Below, piece by piece: positions 23,794 to 32,720 of a stretch of DNA of 55,650 nt. Source of the DNA: Lachnospiraceae bacterium AM93-12TA. Lineage in GTDB: Bacteria; Bacillota; Clostridia; Lachnospirales; Lachnospiraceae. Within the stretch, counting starts at the first letter, position 1; the number at the start of each line of letters is the position of its first letter. Position numbers and translations under genes: made by a program. The notes beneath the pieces were generated by a model, which saw only the letters and a program-made list of their open reading frames with translations, ran no database searches and was not told the DNA's origin. The stretch is from NCBI GenBank assembly GCA_027698105.1, contig JAQERH010000014.1:1-55650 (forward strand), in the 5' to 3' direction.

Positions 23794-25173
23794 TTAATTT
23801 TTGAAGCTGTGAACCGGAGCCGGAATCCGTCCTGTGCGGCTGATAAATTCCTCACACTTAAAGCGGTTCACCGGCATAACCGGAGCGTAGCCTAACAGGC
23901 CGCCGAATTCCACTGTGTCGCCAACCTGCTTTCCAATCACTGGAATCAGACGGACTGCCGTAGTTTTCTGGTTGATCATTCCAATGGCTGCTTCATCCGC
24001 AATAATGCCTGAAATGGTAGCTGCAGAAGTATCTCCCGGCACAGCGATCATGTCAAGTCCTACAGAGCAGACACATGTCATGGCTTCCAGCTTTTCAATA
24101 GTCAAAGCTCCTAAGGTAACTGCATCGATCATGCCCTGATCCTCGCTGACAGGAATAAAAGCTCCGCTTAAGCCGCCCACATAAGAGGAAGCCATGATTC
24201 CGCCCTTTTTTACCTGGTCATTTAACATGGCAAGAGCCGCTGTGGTTCCAGGCGCTCCCACCCGCTCCAGGCCAATCTCCTCTAAAATCTCCGCCACGCT
24301 GTCTCCTACTGCCGGCGTGGGAGCTAAGGAAAGATCGATAATTCCAAATGGCACACCCAGACGCTTGGCAGCTTCCTGGGCTACCAGCTGTCCGACTCTG
24401 GTAATCTTAAAGGCTGTCTTTTTAATCGTCTCACACAGAACCTCGAAGTTTTCTCCTCTCACCTTCTCCAGGGCTGTCTTCACAACGCCAGGACCGCTGA
24501 CCCCTACGTTGATAATAGCCTCCGCCTCTGTGACACCGTGGAATGCTCCCGCCATAAACGGATTGTCATCCGGTGCGTTGCAGAATACGACCAGCTTCGC
24601 GCAGCCCAGGGAATCCTGTGTTTTAGTAGCCTTAGCTGTTTCCAGAACTACCTCTCCCATCAGGCGGACTGCATCCATATTCAGCCCGCATTTTGTAGAT
24701 CCTACATTGACAGAACTGCACACCCGCTCTGTGGAAGCCAGAGCCTGAGGAATGGAACGGATCAAAAGCTCATCCGCCCTTGTCATGCCCTTGGACACCA
24801 GGGCAGAATAGCCGCCGATGAAGTTGACTCCCACCTCTCTGGCCGCCTGATCAAGAGTCTTTGCAATGCTGACAAAATCTGCCTCTGTCTTGCAGGCGCT
24901 GCCGCCTACTAAAGCGATAGGAGTGACCGAAATTCTCTTATTTACAATCGGAACACCAAACTCGCGTCCAATAGCATCTCCGGTGGAAACCAGGTCTCTG
25001 GCATAGGAGGTGATTTTCCTGTAGATCTTTTCATTAATCTCCTCCACCGTAGAGGCAGCACAGTCTAACAGGCTGATTCCCATGGTAATGGTACGCACAT
25101 CCAGCTTTTCATTATCAATCATGTTGTTAGTCTCATTGACCTCCAGCATGTTAATCATCATCGTATTTCTCAT
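23794..25173 (-). CDS. PFL family protein (DUF711/UPF0210)
   Basis: A 459-residue protein of family UPF0210, structurally related to pyruvate formate-lyase-type barrels, with no established reaction. The conserved start [12 protein letters not shown] and later segments [29 protein letters not shown] and [15 protein letters not shown] identify it. AAGGAGG is placed well before the ATG. It is always next to the ACT-domain gene that precedes it here by 14 bases, indicating a paired function. Confidence 0.88.
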   Translation of the reverse strand: MRNTMMINMLEVNETNNMIDNEKLDVRTITMGISLLDCAASTVEEINEKIYRKITSYARDLVSTGDAIGREFGVPIVNKRISVTPIALVGGSACKTEADFVSIAKTLDQAAREVGVNFIGGYSALVSKGMTRADELLIRSIPQALASTERVCSSVNVGSTKCGLNMDAVRLMGEVVLETAKATKTQDSLGCAKLVVFCNAPDDNPFMAGAFHGVTEAEAIINVGVSGPGVVKTALEKVRGENFEVLCETIKKTAFKITRVGQLVAQEAAKRLGVPFGIIDLSLAPTPAVGDSVAEILEEIGLERVGAPGTTAALAMLNDQVKKGGIMASSYVGGLSGAFIPVSEDQGMIDAVTLGALTIEKLEAMTCVCSVGLDMIAVPGDTSAATISGIIADEAAIGMINQKTTAVRLIPVIGKQVGDTVEFGGLLGYAPVMPVNRFKCEEFISRTGRIPAPVHSFKN

Positions 25174-25187
25174 GGCCTGTTTCCTCC

Positions 25188-25460
25188 TTAGATGCGGTGC
25201 ATGCTGGTGAAAATTTCTTCTCTCTGACAGCGGATAGACGCTCCAATCTTCTGACCAAGCTCATCCATTTCCCTTGCAATCTCATCAAAAGATTTCGGCG
25301 ATCTGGCAATATCCACGATCATCATCATGTCGAAAATTTCCTTCACAATGGTCTGTGTGATATCCAGAATGTTAATATTGCTCTCTGCCAGGTAGGTACA
25401 GATGTTTGCTGCCATTCCCACGTCATTTTTTCCAATTACGCTGATAATAATTCTGCTCAT
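25188..25460 (-). CDS. ACT domain protein (UPF0237)
   Basis: A 90-residue single ACT domain (start [20 protein letters not shown]), a ligand-sensing fold that usually binds amino acids. Its constant partner is the DUF711 protein encoded directly downstream, so it probably regulates that protein. Confidence 0.9.
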   Translation of the reverse strand: MSRIIISVIGKNDVGMAANICTYLAESNINILDITQTIVKEIFDMMMIVDIARSPKSFDEIAREMDELGQKIGASIRCQREEIFTSMHRI

Positions 25461-25479
25461 AATCTCTCTTCTCCTTATG

Positions 25480-26277
25480 TTATATTGTCACAATCTCTGA
25501 AACAGCATCCCGCTTAGCCACTGTGATAGGGAAATCACTGGAATGGTAGGGTGTGTCGCTCTCTGCAATCTCCAGCTTCACCGTCTCATAGGCCAGCTCC
25601 TCATAATTATTTTCCTTGCTTAAATGTCCCAGAAAAATATGCTTTAAATTATCATGGAGGACACAGCTTAACAGCCTTCCCGCATTGTCATTTGACAGGT
25701 GGCCGTACTCTCCCAGAATCCTTTTTTTCAGATAATAGGGGTAGGGGCCTGCCTCCAGCATTTTAACGTCGTGATTTGACTCCAGAAGGATAGCGTCGAG
25801 GCCCTGAAGGCGGTCAATGGTATACTGGGAATAATTACCCATATCTGTGGCCACTGCCACAGACTTCTTCCCTTCCTGTACCCGGTAGGCTACCGGATTA
25901 GCCGCATCATGGCTGATTTTAAATGGTTTGATCTCCAGATCTCCTATAAAAAAGTCTGCATCATGGACTACCGGACACAGCAGCTCTTCCGGATAATCCC
26001 CCAGGCTTTTCATAGCCCGGATCTCCTCCAGTGTCTCTTTCGTACTGTAAATAGGCACTCCATGTTTTCTGGCCAGAACTCCCAATCCCTTCACATGATC
26101 GGAATGCTCATGGGTAATAAGCACTCCGTCCAGCTCTGAGCCTTTAATTCCTATGTCATTTAAGCCCTGCTCTATCCTTTTATTGCTGATTCCCGCATCC
26201 ACCAGCAGGTGTGTATGATCGCTTCCTATATAAATACAGTTTCCGCTGCTTCCGCTGGCAATGCTTACCATTCTCAT
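25480..26277 (-). CDS. MBL fold metallo-hydrolase, WalJ/YycJ-like
   Basis: A 265-residue metallo-beta-lactamase fold protein with THEHSDHVKGLG (residues ~54-65, metal ligands), SIASGSSGNCIYIGS at the N terminus, and later VATDMGNYS, ESNHDVKML and LGHLSKENN, matching YycJ/WalJ, a probable DNA 5' exonuclease linked to replication and wall regulation in Firmicutes. Its start overlaps the coaE stop by four bases. No walRK genes are present here. Confidence 0.85.
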   Translation of the reverse strand: MRMVSIASGSSGNCIYIGSDHTHLLVDAGISNKRIEQGLNDIGIKGSELDGVLITHEHSDHVKGLGVLARKHGVPIYSTKETLEEIRAMKSLGDYPEELLCPVVHDADFFIGDLEIKPFKISHDAANPVAYRVQEGKKSVAVATDMGNYSQYTIDRLQGLDAILLESNHDVKMLEAGPYPYYLKKRILGEYGHLSNDNAGRLLSCVLHDNLKHIFLGHLSKENNYEELAYETVKLEIAESDTPYHSSDFPITVAKRDAVSEIVTI

Positions 26278-26873
26278 GCTTGTATTTCCTCTTTCAATTT
26301 CTCGTTTAGTATAAACTCTATCTGCCGCTTTACATCTTCTACTGTTTGATTGTTGTCAATGACCCTGTCTGCCATAGCCTGAAATTCTTCTTCCGATTTC
26401 TGGTTGCTCATAATATCAAGGCATTTTTCCCGGCTGTAGCCGCGGCTGGCCATCAGCCGGCTGATCCGGTTCTCCCTGGAAGTGTAAATATACCACACCT
26501 CGTCAAACAGTCTGTTGTGTTCCTCGTCAAACAGTGCCGCCTCCACTACTACCAGTCTCTCCGGTGCAGTCTGAATTCCGTTCTCAATCCGTTTCCATAC
26601 AGCCGGATGGACAATGGAGTTCATGGTTTCAAGCGCTTTCGCATCTTTAAAAATCAGCGCTGCCATTTTCTGTCTGTCAACACTTCCATCAGGCTTTAAA
26701 TATTCCGCTCCAAAAGTCTCCTCAATCGTTCGGCAGGCCTCTCCTCCCGGCTCCATCACCTCATGGGCAATGTCGTCAGCCATGAAAAGCCTTGCGCCGA
26801 ATTCCTCCTTCAGAAGCCTCAGCACCTCGCTTTTGCCAGATCCAACTCCCCCGGTAATCCCTATTACTCTCAT
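26274..26873 (-). CDS. coaE: Dephospho-CoA kinase
   Basis: Last step of coenzyme A synthesis. The product of about 199 residues starts MRVIGITGGVGSGKSEV with the P-loop GGVGSGKS, followed by ADDIAHEVMEPGG and DRQKMAALIFKD, standard for CoaE. The start at 26873 has GGGAG at good distance; the longer frame to 26909 would overlap polA. It lies 22 bases after polA. Confidence 0.93.
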   Translation of the reverse strand: MRVIGITGGVGSGKSEVLRLLKEEFGARLFMADDIAHEVMEPGGEACRTIEETFGAEYLKPDGSVDRQKMAALIFKDAKALETMNSIVHPAVWKRIENGIQTAPERLVVVEAALFDEEHNRLFDEVWYIYTSRENRISRLMASRGYSREKCLDIMSNQKSEEEFQAMADRVIDNNQTVEDVKRQIEFILNEKLKEEIQA

Positions 26874-26895
26874 CTTATCACTCCCGCCTTTACGG

Positions 26896-29610
26896 CTATT
26901 TTGTCTCAAACCAGGAATTCCCCGTCTTCATATCAGATTCCAGAGAAACCTTAAGATCCGCTGCACGCTTCATTTCCTCTGAGAGAATGTTCTTTACGGT
27001 ATCAAGCTCCTCTTTCCACGCCTCAATTAAAAGCTCATCATGAACCTGAAGGACAATTTTAGATTTCAGTCCTTCTCTCCTCAGCCTTCGATCTACCCGG
27101 TTCATGGCGATTTTAATAATGTCCGCCGCTGTTCCCTGAATCGGAGAATTCATCGCCACCCTTTCTCCAAAAGAGCGCTGCATGAAATTTTTGGAAGACA
27201 GTTCCGGGACAGGACGCCTGCGCTTAAACATGGTAGACACATAGCCCTGCTCCTTTCCCTCCTCCACCAGACGATCCAGGAATTTCTTCACATCTGGGTA
27301 CGTCTCAAAATATCGATTGATGTATTCTAAGGCTTCCTTTCTGGTAATACTCAGATCCTCGCTCAGGCCAAAGGCACTGATGCCATAGACAATTCCGAAA
27401 TTAACTGCCTTGGCGTTTCTCCTCTGAAGAGGCGTCACCTCTTCAAGGGGAACATGAAATACCTCAGAAGCTGTGATCGCATGAATATCCTCTGCTTTCT
27501 GGTAAGCTTCAATCAGCCGCTCGTCCCCGGATAAATGGGCCAGCACCCGCAACTCAATCTGGGAATAATCGGCGTCCACAAAGACACAGCCCTCCTGAGG
27601 TACAAACACCTTCCTGATCTCCCGTCCCAGCTCCATCCTGACTGGAATATTCTGAAGGTTTGGTTCTGTACTGCTCAGCCTTCCTGTAGCAGTTACCGTC
27701 TGATTAAAAATCCCATGAATTCTGCCGTCCTCCCGGATATAGCCGGCCAGTCCGTCCGCATAGGTAGATTTCAGCTTTGTCAGCTGACGGTAATCCAGGA
27801 TATTCTGGACTACCGGGTACTCCGGCGCCAGCTTCTCCAGCACATCTGCTGCCGTAGAATAGCCTGTTTTCGTCTTTTTCCCGTAGGGAAGCTCCATTTT
27901 TCCAAAGAGAATCTCTCCCAGCTGTTTGGGAGAATTAATGTTAAATTTCTCTCCTGTCCCCTGATAAATCTCCTGCTCCAGGGTCTCAATCTGGCCGCGA
28001 AGCCGTTCTCCGTAGGCCTGAAGTTCCTCTCTCTTGACGCAGATTCCCGCCTGCTCCATATGGAACAGACTGTAGATGAGAGGCATCTCAATGGAGAAAA
28101 ACAGTTCCTCCATGTCCATCTCTTTCAGCTTTTCTGTAAGCTTTTCTCTGGATTTCCACGCAGTATAAGCCATGTAGCAAAGGCACTGCTCTGCCGGATT
28201 TAATTCTGTTTCTCCGCCTTCCTCCGTCTCCTGTCCCAGATCCATTGTAATATCTGAGCAGATATCAGAGAAGGATTTCTTACCCATCAGATCCCCTTTA
28301 GACGGTACAGTCATATCTAGGTAATCCCTGGCCAGATCGTCGTAATCATAGGTATCCTTTAAAGGATTGAGAAGATATCCTGCCACTCCGGCATCGAACA
28401 GCTGCCTGCTTTTCGGATCCCCGTTTTCGCAGTCTCCCAGTCTGTCTGCTGCCGGAAGAAATGGAAGCTGGCTTTTCAGATCCAAAAAGCTCAGCTTTAC
28501 GCCCTGCTCTGCCAGATGATTCAGCCTTTCAGCCAGATACTCCCCTGAAATCATGCCCGAGGCGTGGATACAGTAAATGTCCTGCTCTCCAAAGGCCAGC
28601 CCCAGAGCCAGCACTGTACCTTTCTCAGACACCAGCTGAACTCCCGCTTCTCCAGCCTTTTCTGCTCTGTCAAACAGCTGCTCTGCCTCTTCAGGCTGTG
28701 AAACTGCAAGAAACTGCTTTTCCTCCTGATTTTCTGTCCTGGAGTCTGCGTCAAACCGAAGGAGAAGCGACTTGAATTCCAGCTGGCTTAACAGCTGATA
28801 TGCTTCTGGCGTATACAGATTTCCTATTTTCGCTTCCTCCAGTGAAAACTCGATGGGACAGTCTGTGCAGATCAGCGCCAGCTCCTTGCTCATCTGGGCC
28901 ATGTCATAGTGCTCCCGAAGCGCCTTCTGGGCTCTGGGCGGCTTAATTTCGTCAATATGGGCATAAGCGTTTTCAATGCTTCCGTAGGCTGTAATCAAAG
29001 CGGTAGCCGTCTTTTCACCGATACTGGGAACGCCGGGAATATTGTCAGAAGTGTCTCCCATTAAAGCCTTTACATCTACAAACTCCTTTGGCGTTACCTG
29101 ATACTGCTCTTTCACATCAGCAGGATAATAATCTTTGATTTCCGTGCCTCCTCTGGTGGTCTTGGGCATTCTGATTTTCACATGCTCATCTGCCAGCTGC
29201 AGCAGATCCCTATCTCCCGATACAACAGAAACCTCTGCTCCTGCCGCCGCACACCGCCGGGCAATGGTTCCCAGTACATCATCCGCCTCATAGCCTGCCA
29301 GTGAACAGATGGGAATTCCCATGGCTGTGAGAACCTCCTTAATCACCGGAACCTGCTCTCTCAGTTCTTCCGGCATAGGCTTTCTCGTTCCTTTGTAGGC
29401 TTCATACATCTTATGGCGGAAAGTAGGCTCCTTCAAGTCAAAGGCCACCGCCAGATGATCTGCCTTTTCATCCTCAATTACCCGGAACATAATATTTAAA
29501 AAACCGTAAACCGCATTTGTATGAAGTCCTTTCGAATTCGTCAGCTCCGGCACGCCATAAAAGGCCCTGTTCAAAATACTGTGTCCGTCTATCAAAACAA
29601 CCTTGCTCAT
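26896..29610 (-). CDS. polA: DNA polymerase I
   Basis: A 904-residue repair and gap-filling polymerase. The N-terminal 5' nuclease (residues ~1-290) shows VLIDGHSILNRAFYG, YEADDVLGT, GDRDLLQLAD and DTSDNIPGVPSIGEKT. The middle region (about 305-490) is at the 3'-5' exonuclease position but lacks the DxE metal motif, so proofreading is probably lost, as in Bacillus. The polymerase part has motif A DYSQIELRVLAHLS, motif B RRNAKAVNFGIVYG and motif C QVHDELLIE. Full length, 28 bases after the zf-HC2 gene. Confidence 0.96.
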   Translation of the reverse strand: MSKVVLIDGHSILNRAFYGVPELTNSKGLHTNAVYGFLNIMFRVIEDEKADHLAVAFDLKEPTFRHKMYEAYKGTRKPMPEELREQVPVIKEVLTAMGIPICSLAGYEADDVLGTIARRCAAAGAEVSVVSGDRDLLQLADEHVKIRMPKTTRGGTEIKDYYPADVKEQYQVTPKEFVDVKALMGDTSDNIPGVPSIGEKTATALITAYGSIENAYAHIDEIKPPRAQKALREHYDMAQMSKELALICTDCPIEFSLEEAKIGNLYTPEAYQLLSQLEFKSLLLRFDADSRTENQEEKQFLAVSQPEEAEQLFDRAEKAGEAGVQLVSEKGTVLALGLAFGEQDIYCIHASGMISGEYLAERLNHLAEQGVKLSFLDLKSQLPFLPAADRLGDCENGDPKSRQLFDAGVAGYLLNPLKDTYDYDDLARDYLDMTVPSKGDLMGKKSFSDICSDITMDLGQETEEGGETELNPAEQCLCYMAYTAWKSREKLTEKLKEMDMEELFFSIEMPLIYSLFHMEQAGICVKREELQAYGERLRGQIETLEQEIYQGTGEKFNINSPKQLGEILFGKMELPYGKKTKTGYSTAADVLEKLAPEYPVVQNILDYRQLTKLKSTYADGLAGYIREDGRIHGIFNQTVTATGRLSSTEPNLQNIPVRMELGREIRKVFVPQEGCVFVDADYSQIELRVLAHLSGDERLIEAYQKAEDIHAITASEVFHVPLEEVTPLQRRNAKAVNFGIVYGISAFGLSEDLSITRKEALEYINRYFETYPDVKKFLDRLVEEGKEQGYVSTMFKRRRPVPELSSKNFMQRSFGERVAMNSPIQGTAADIIKIAMNRVDRRLRREGLKSKIVLQVHDELLIEAWKEELDTVKNILSEEMKRAADLKVSLESDMKTGNSWFETK

Positions 29611-29638
29611 CTATCTGTCTCCCTGCATCTTTTTACTG

Positions 29639-29974
29639 TCAAAAAAACCAAATCCGGAACTGCAGAAGGGCTGTCACAATAACCGCCATCACACTCAGCG
29701 TGCTGACTGCATACCGGAACATACGGAACATCCACATATGGCTTACCTTTAAATAGGACTCTTCTATTTTATGTTCCAGATCCCCGGCAATATCATAGGT
29801 TCCTGAATCGTGATCCAGCTGTCTGAGTCCCACATCCACCATGAAGTAGATTTCCAGTTCTTCCCGGCAGTTAGGACACTCGTCAATATGGTTTAAAAAA
29901 GCCTCCAGCTCGTCGCCGGTCAGCTCATCCCTGATATAGGGCGTCACCAGGCGCTCCGCTTCCTGACAGGTCAT
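29639..29974 (-). CDS. Membrane-anchored zinc-finger (zf-HC2) protein
   Basis: A 111-residue protein with an anti-sigma-type zinc finger HIDECPNC (H-x3-C-x2-C, about residue 30) and one C-terminal membrane helix (about 85-110). Such proteins often hold an ECF sigma factor at the membrane, but no sigma gene is adjacent; instead it opens the polA operon. The start at 29974 follows GGAGAGGAGG. It could be an orphan anti-sigma factor or have another regulatory role. Confidence 0.75.
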   Translation of the reverse strand: MTCQEAERLVTPYIRDELTGDELEAFLNHIDECPNCREELEIYFMVDVGLRQLDHDSGTYDIAGDLEHKIEESYLKVSHMWMFRMFRYAVSTLSVMAVIVTALLQFRIWFF

Positions 29975-30017
29975 AGGCCGCCTCCTCTCCCCTCTGCATA
30001 CGTAAAAATCTTTTCTT

Positions 30018-30046
30018 ATCATACAATAAGAAGAAATGTTTTTCAA
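30018..30046 (-). promoter_or_regulatory. Promoter of the zf-HC2-polA operon
   Basis: On the minus strand TTGAAA (30041-30046), 17-base spacer, TATGAT (30018-30023), 44 bases before the start codon. Confidence 0.7.
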
Positions 30047-30095
30047 GGGAAGCTTTTTTTGCATAGATAGCTCTGTAAAAAAATTCAAAAAACGG

Positions 30096-30124
30096 TTGCA
30101 AAGTCCTTCTACTTTTGGTAAAAT
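30096..30124 (+). promoter_or_regulatory. Promoter of tRNA-Leu
   Basis: TTGCAA (30096-30101), 17-base spacer, TAAAAT (30119-30124), 31 bases before the tRNA. Confidence 0.65.
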
Positions 30125-30155
30125 AAATCTGTTTTCAGGCGTCCAGTACGCAGGA

Positions 30156-30238
30156 GCCGGCTTGTCGGAATGGCAGACGAGGAGGACTCAAAATCCTTTG
30201 GTGGCGACACCGTGCGGGTTCAAGTCCCGCAGCCGGCA
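30156..30238 (+). tRNA. tRNA-Leu (CAA)
   Basis: Acceptor arms GCCGGCT (30156-30162) and AGCCGGC (30231-30237) pair fully, with discriminator A at 30238. The anticodon loop CTCAAAA gives CAA (reads UUG). A long variable arm (GGTGGCGACACC) marks a class II tRNA, and the T arm holds GGTTCAAGTCC. CCA is not encoded. Confidence 0.96.
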
Positions 30239-30254
30239 CTCCTTGGCAGGGGCA

Positions 30255-30298
30255 GGGGATACTGATTTTTGCACAGCAAAGGTCAATATCCCCTTTTT
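30255..30298 (+). terminator. Terminator of tRNA-Leu
   Basis: GGGGATA (30255-30261) pairs with TATCCCC (30287-30293), and TGA/TCA plus TTTGC/GCAAA extend the stem inward; TTTTTCTTTG follows. Confidence 0.8.
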
Positions 30299-30300
30299 CT

Positions 30301-30438
30301 TTGTCATATGCAAAAAAAGTGGAAACTAAAATAATTGCAAATCGTTCATACAAGTGGTTCTTTAAACATGATTTTTCCGTTGATAAAAAGAATGAAGAAG
30401 ATATGGAAATATCTGAAAGTGAGTTAGCAGAAATATAA
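30301..30438 (+). pseudogene. Possible coding remnant downstream of tRNA-Leu
   Basis: One frame from TTG at 30301 to TAA at 30436-30438 gives 45 residues with natural-looking composition, ending in NEEDMEISESELAEI; it includes RSYKWFFKHDFSVDKK. The frame is open further upstream through the terminator but has no proper start or ribosome site. It is clearly richer in A+T than its neighbours. It may be the tail of a gene left from an element once inserted beside the tRNA. I do not recognise the family, and chance cannot be excluded. Confidence 0.3.
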
Positions 30439-30448
30439 ATCATTTTAT

Positions 30449-30495
30449 CAGTGTCAGCATACCAGGGGCAATGCGCCCTTTGTACGCTGACACTG
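30449..30495. repeat. Intergenic palindromic repeat, copy 1
   Basis: CAGTGTCAGC at one end and its exact complement at the other enclose an imperfect stem with an AGGGGC/GCCCTTT core; TTCTT follows. Its sequence matches the reverse complement of the palindrome at 40367-40414 over most positions (GTCAG, ATAC, AGGG, GCCCTTTGTAC, CTGAC all shared), so both belong to one repeat family. It lies 45 bases after the AICAR transformylase stop and may end that transcript. Confidence 0.7.
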
Positions 30496-30539
30496 TTCTT
30501 ATTTGAAACTTTCTTTTTTGCCTGCTGCTTTTATCTGTT

Positions 30540-31718
30540 TTAGTGGTGGAACAGACGGATTCCTGTAAATGCCATTACCATTCCATATTTATTGCAGGTT
30601 TCAATTACATTGTCATCCCGCACAGAGCCGCCTGGCTGTGCAATATACTTTACACCACTCTTGTGCGCTCTCTCAATATTGTCACCGAATGGGAAGAAGG
30701 CATCTGAACCCAGAGTCACATCCTGCATCTGATTCAGCCACTCTCTCTTCTCCTCTCTGGAAAATACAGGGGGCTTCTCCTTAAATATCTTCTGCCAGGA
30801 TCCTTCTGCCAGCACGTCCATATGCTCCTCGCCAATATAAACATCGATGGCGTTATCTCTGTCTGCTCTCTTAATTCCATCCACGAACTTCAGATTCAGC
30901 ACCTGAGGAGCCTGGCGCAGGAACCAGTTATCTGCCTTCTGTCCTGCCAGTCTGGTACAGTGAACTCTGGACTGCTGTCCTGCACCGATTCCGATGGCCT
31001 GTCCGTCCTTCACATAGCAGACTGAATTGGACTGTGTATACTTTAAAGTAATCATGGCTACCGCCATATCAATCTTTGCGCTGTCCGGCAGTTCCTTATT
31101 CTCTGTCACAATATCAGTGAACATGTCCTTATTAATATCCAGTTCATTTCTGCCCTGCTCAAAGGTAATGCCGTATACCTGTTTGCGCTCCAGCTTCTCC
31201 GGCTGATAGTCCAGATCAATCTCAATTACATTGTAATTTCCGTTTTTCTTGGATTTTAAAATCTCCAGAGCCTCCTCTGTATATCCCGGAGCAATGATAC
31301 CATCAGAAACCTCTCTTTTAATCAGCTTCGCTGTATCTGCATCACAGACATCTGATAAGGCAATAAAATCTCCGAAGGAAGACATTCTGTCAGCGCCTCT
31401 GGCTCTTGCATAAGCGCAGGCAATCGGGGAAAGCTCTCCCATATCGTCTACCCAGTAAATTTTTCTAAGTGTATCGTTCATAGGAAGACCCACTGCCGCA
31501 CCTGCCGGTGAAACATGCTTGAAGGAGGTGGCTGCCGGAAGGCCTGTAGCCTTCTTAAGCTCGCTTACCAGCTGCCATCCGTTAAACGCATCTAAAAAGT
31601 TAATGTAACCTGGACGGCCGCTTAACACCTTGATTGGAAGCTCGCTTCCATTCTCCATAAAAATTCTGGACGGCTTCTGGTTAGGATTACAGCCATACTT
31701 TAACTCTAATTCGTTCAT
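30540..31718 (-). CDS. Stand-alone AICAR transformylase
   Basis: Ninth step of purine synthesis: formylation of AICAR to FAICAR. The 392-residue product consists only of the AICARFT domain (ELKYGCNPNQKPSRIF, TSFKHVSPAGAAVGLP, QSNSVCYVKDGQAIGIGAGQ, GSDAFFPFGDN) and lacks the N-terminal MGS-fold IMP cyclohydrolase of normal bifunctional PurH. The next step is supplied by the PurO-like gene 37 bases upstream, so the two genes together replace PurH. Confidence 0.9.
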   Translation of the reverse strand: MNELELKYGCNPNQKPSRIFMENGSELPIKVLSGRPGYINFLDAFNGWQLVSELKKATGLPAATSFKHVSPAGAAVGLPMNDTLRKIYWVDDMGELSPIACAYARARGADRMSSFGDFIALSDVCDADTAKLIKREVSDGIIAPGYTEEALEILKSKKNGNYNVIEIDLDYQPEKLERKQVYGITFEQGRNELDINKDMFTDIVTENKELPDSAKIDMAVAMITLKYTQSNSVCYVKDGQAIGIGAGQQSRVHCTRLAGQKADNWFLRQAPQVLNLKFVDGIKRADRDNAIDVYIGEEHMDVLAEGSWQKIFKEKPPVFSREEKREWLNQMQDVTLGSDAFFPFGDNIERAHKSGVKYIAQPGGSVRDDNVIETCNKYGMVMAFTGIRLFHH

Positions 31719-31755
31719 CTGTCCTGCCTCTTTTCTGAAATTTTTCTATTTTTTA

Positions 31756-32472
31756 TTATTTCACGTTTTTATTAATAATTTTTGTCTGTTTCTCTCCTGT
31801 AGCGATATCAATGTAACGTACAAACAAAGATACCTTATTGTCAGGGTTCAGGCTCTCCCAGAGCATGGATGCAAACGCCTCCATATCATCTGGAATCTCC
31901 ACCAGCTTCGGCTCTCCCTCAAAGCTTGGAAGAGGATTTCCATCGTGCATATAGGTGTGGATAAATCTTCCCTCTCCTGCAAGGGGATTTTCGTAAGCAT
32001 AGGTATATCTTAAACAGGAATCAGGACATCCGCTGTCGCTCTTTAAAATAGACATGGCAAAATTATAACTGCCGTTCTCAATGTGCATGATACCGGAAAT
32101 CCGAGGTGTATAGTTAGGAGCGTCCGGCTCGAATTCCCTGCTTCTTAAAGACTGCTCAAACGTAAGCTGACGATCCATTCCCTCGTAAATGGTATCCGTC
32201 TGATCCCCATTCGTTACAATGGTCTTATTTCCCAGCACACGTACCGGAGCATAGATAATCAGACTGGGATCCGTAAGCTTGGACGGATCAAAGGCCTGCG
32301 TGCGGATTCCGTCTCCCTCCTCCACAAACACACGGTTTCTGCTGTTTTCACTTCTTCCCATAATGAAATAGGCGGCCACTGCCTTCGTGCCGTCGGCGCT
32401 TCTTCCAATGACAATGCCTCTTCCAGGATATGCATTGTTCTTCAGTTCCTCAGAAAGTGAGATCTTGTTCAC
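31756..32472 (-). CDS. PurO-type IMP cyclohydrolase
   Basis: Closes FAICAR to IMP, the last step of purine synthesis. The 238-residue protein matches the IMP cyclohydrolase-like fold (PF07826, archaeal PurO): NAYPGRGIVIGRSADG, YFIMGRSENSRNRVF, NGDQTDTIYEGM and an EPDAPNYTPRISG segment. It is transcribed just before the stand-alone AICAR transformylase. GGAGG lies upstream of the ATG. Confidence 0.87.
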   Translation of the reverse strand: MNKISLSEELKNNAYPGRGIVIGRSADGTKAVAAYFIMGRSENSRNRVFVEEGDGIRTQAFDPSKLTDPSLIIYAPVRVLGNKTIVTNGDQTDTIYEGMDRQLTFEQSLRSREFEPDAPNYTPRISGIMHIENGSYNFAMSILKSDSGCPDSCLRYTYAYENPLAGEGRFIHTYMHDGNPLPSFEGEPKLVEIPDDMEAFASMLWESLNPDNKVSLFVRYIDIATGEKQTKIINKNVK

Positions 32473-32554
32473 CTTTTCGTCCTCCCTATACGGTTATTTC
32501 AGTTTGTTCATTGTTTTTTCATTTTCAGCAGCAGTGCGTGCTGATACTGTTTTC

Positions 32555-32584
32555 ATTATATACCATCCCTCTCCTGATTGCCAG
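32555..32584 (-). promoter_or_regulatory. Promoter of the purO-AICARFT operon
   Basis: On the minus strand CTGGCA (32579-32584), 18-base spacer, TATAAT (32555-32560). The leader to the start codon is about 80 bases; no purine riboswitch was recognised in it. Confidence 0.5.
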
Positions 32585-32651
32585 TAATAAAAACTGAAGT
32601 GTTTTTAGAAGCCTGGCTTATAAAAAGTTAAGAAATATTAATATAAAATTT

Positions 32652-32681
32652 CTGACATTTTGCAAAGAGATATTGTATAAT
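32652..32681 (+). promoter_or_regulatory. Promoter of the lipoprotein-upp unit
   Basis: CTGACA (32652-32657), 18-base spacer, TATAAT (32676-32681), about 40 bases before the lipoprotein start. Confidence 0.6.
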
Positions 32682-32720
32682 GAACTTATTACATGAATTC
32701 ATTGCATAGGAGGAACTACC

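Larger units (their letters stand above)
30239..30539. other. Gap between tRNA-Leu and the AICAR transformylase gene
   Basis: This 301-base stretch holds, in order, the tRNA terminator, an AT-rich stretch with a short coding remnant, the palindromic repeat at 30449-30495, and about 40 bases with nothing further recognised. Confidence 0.8.
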
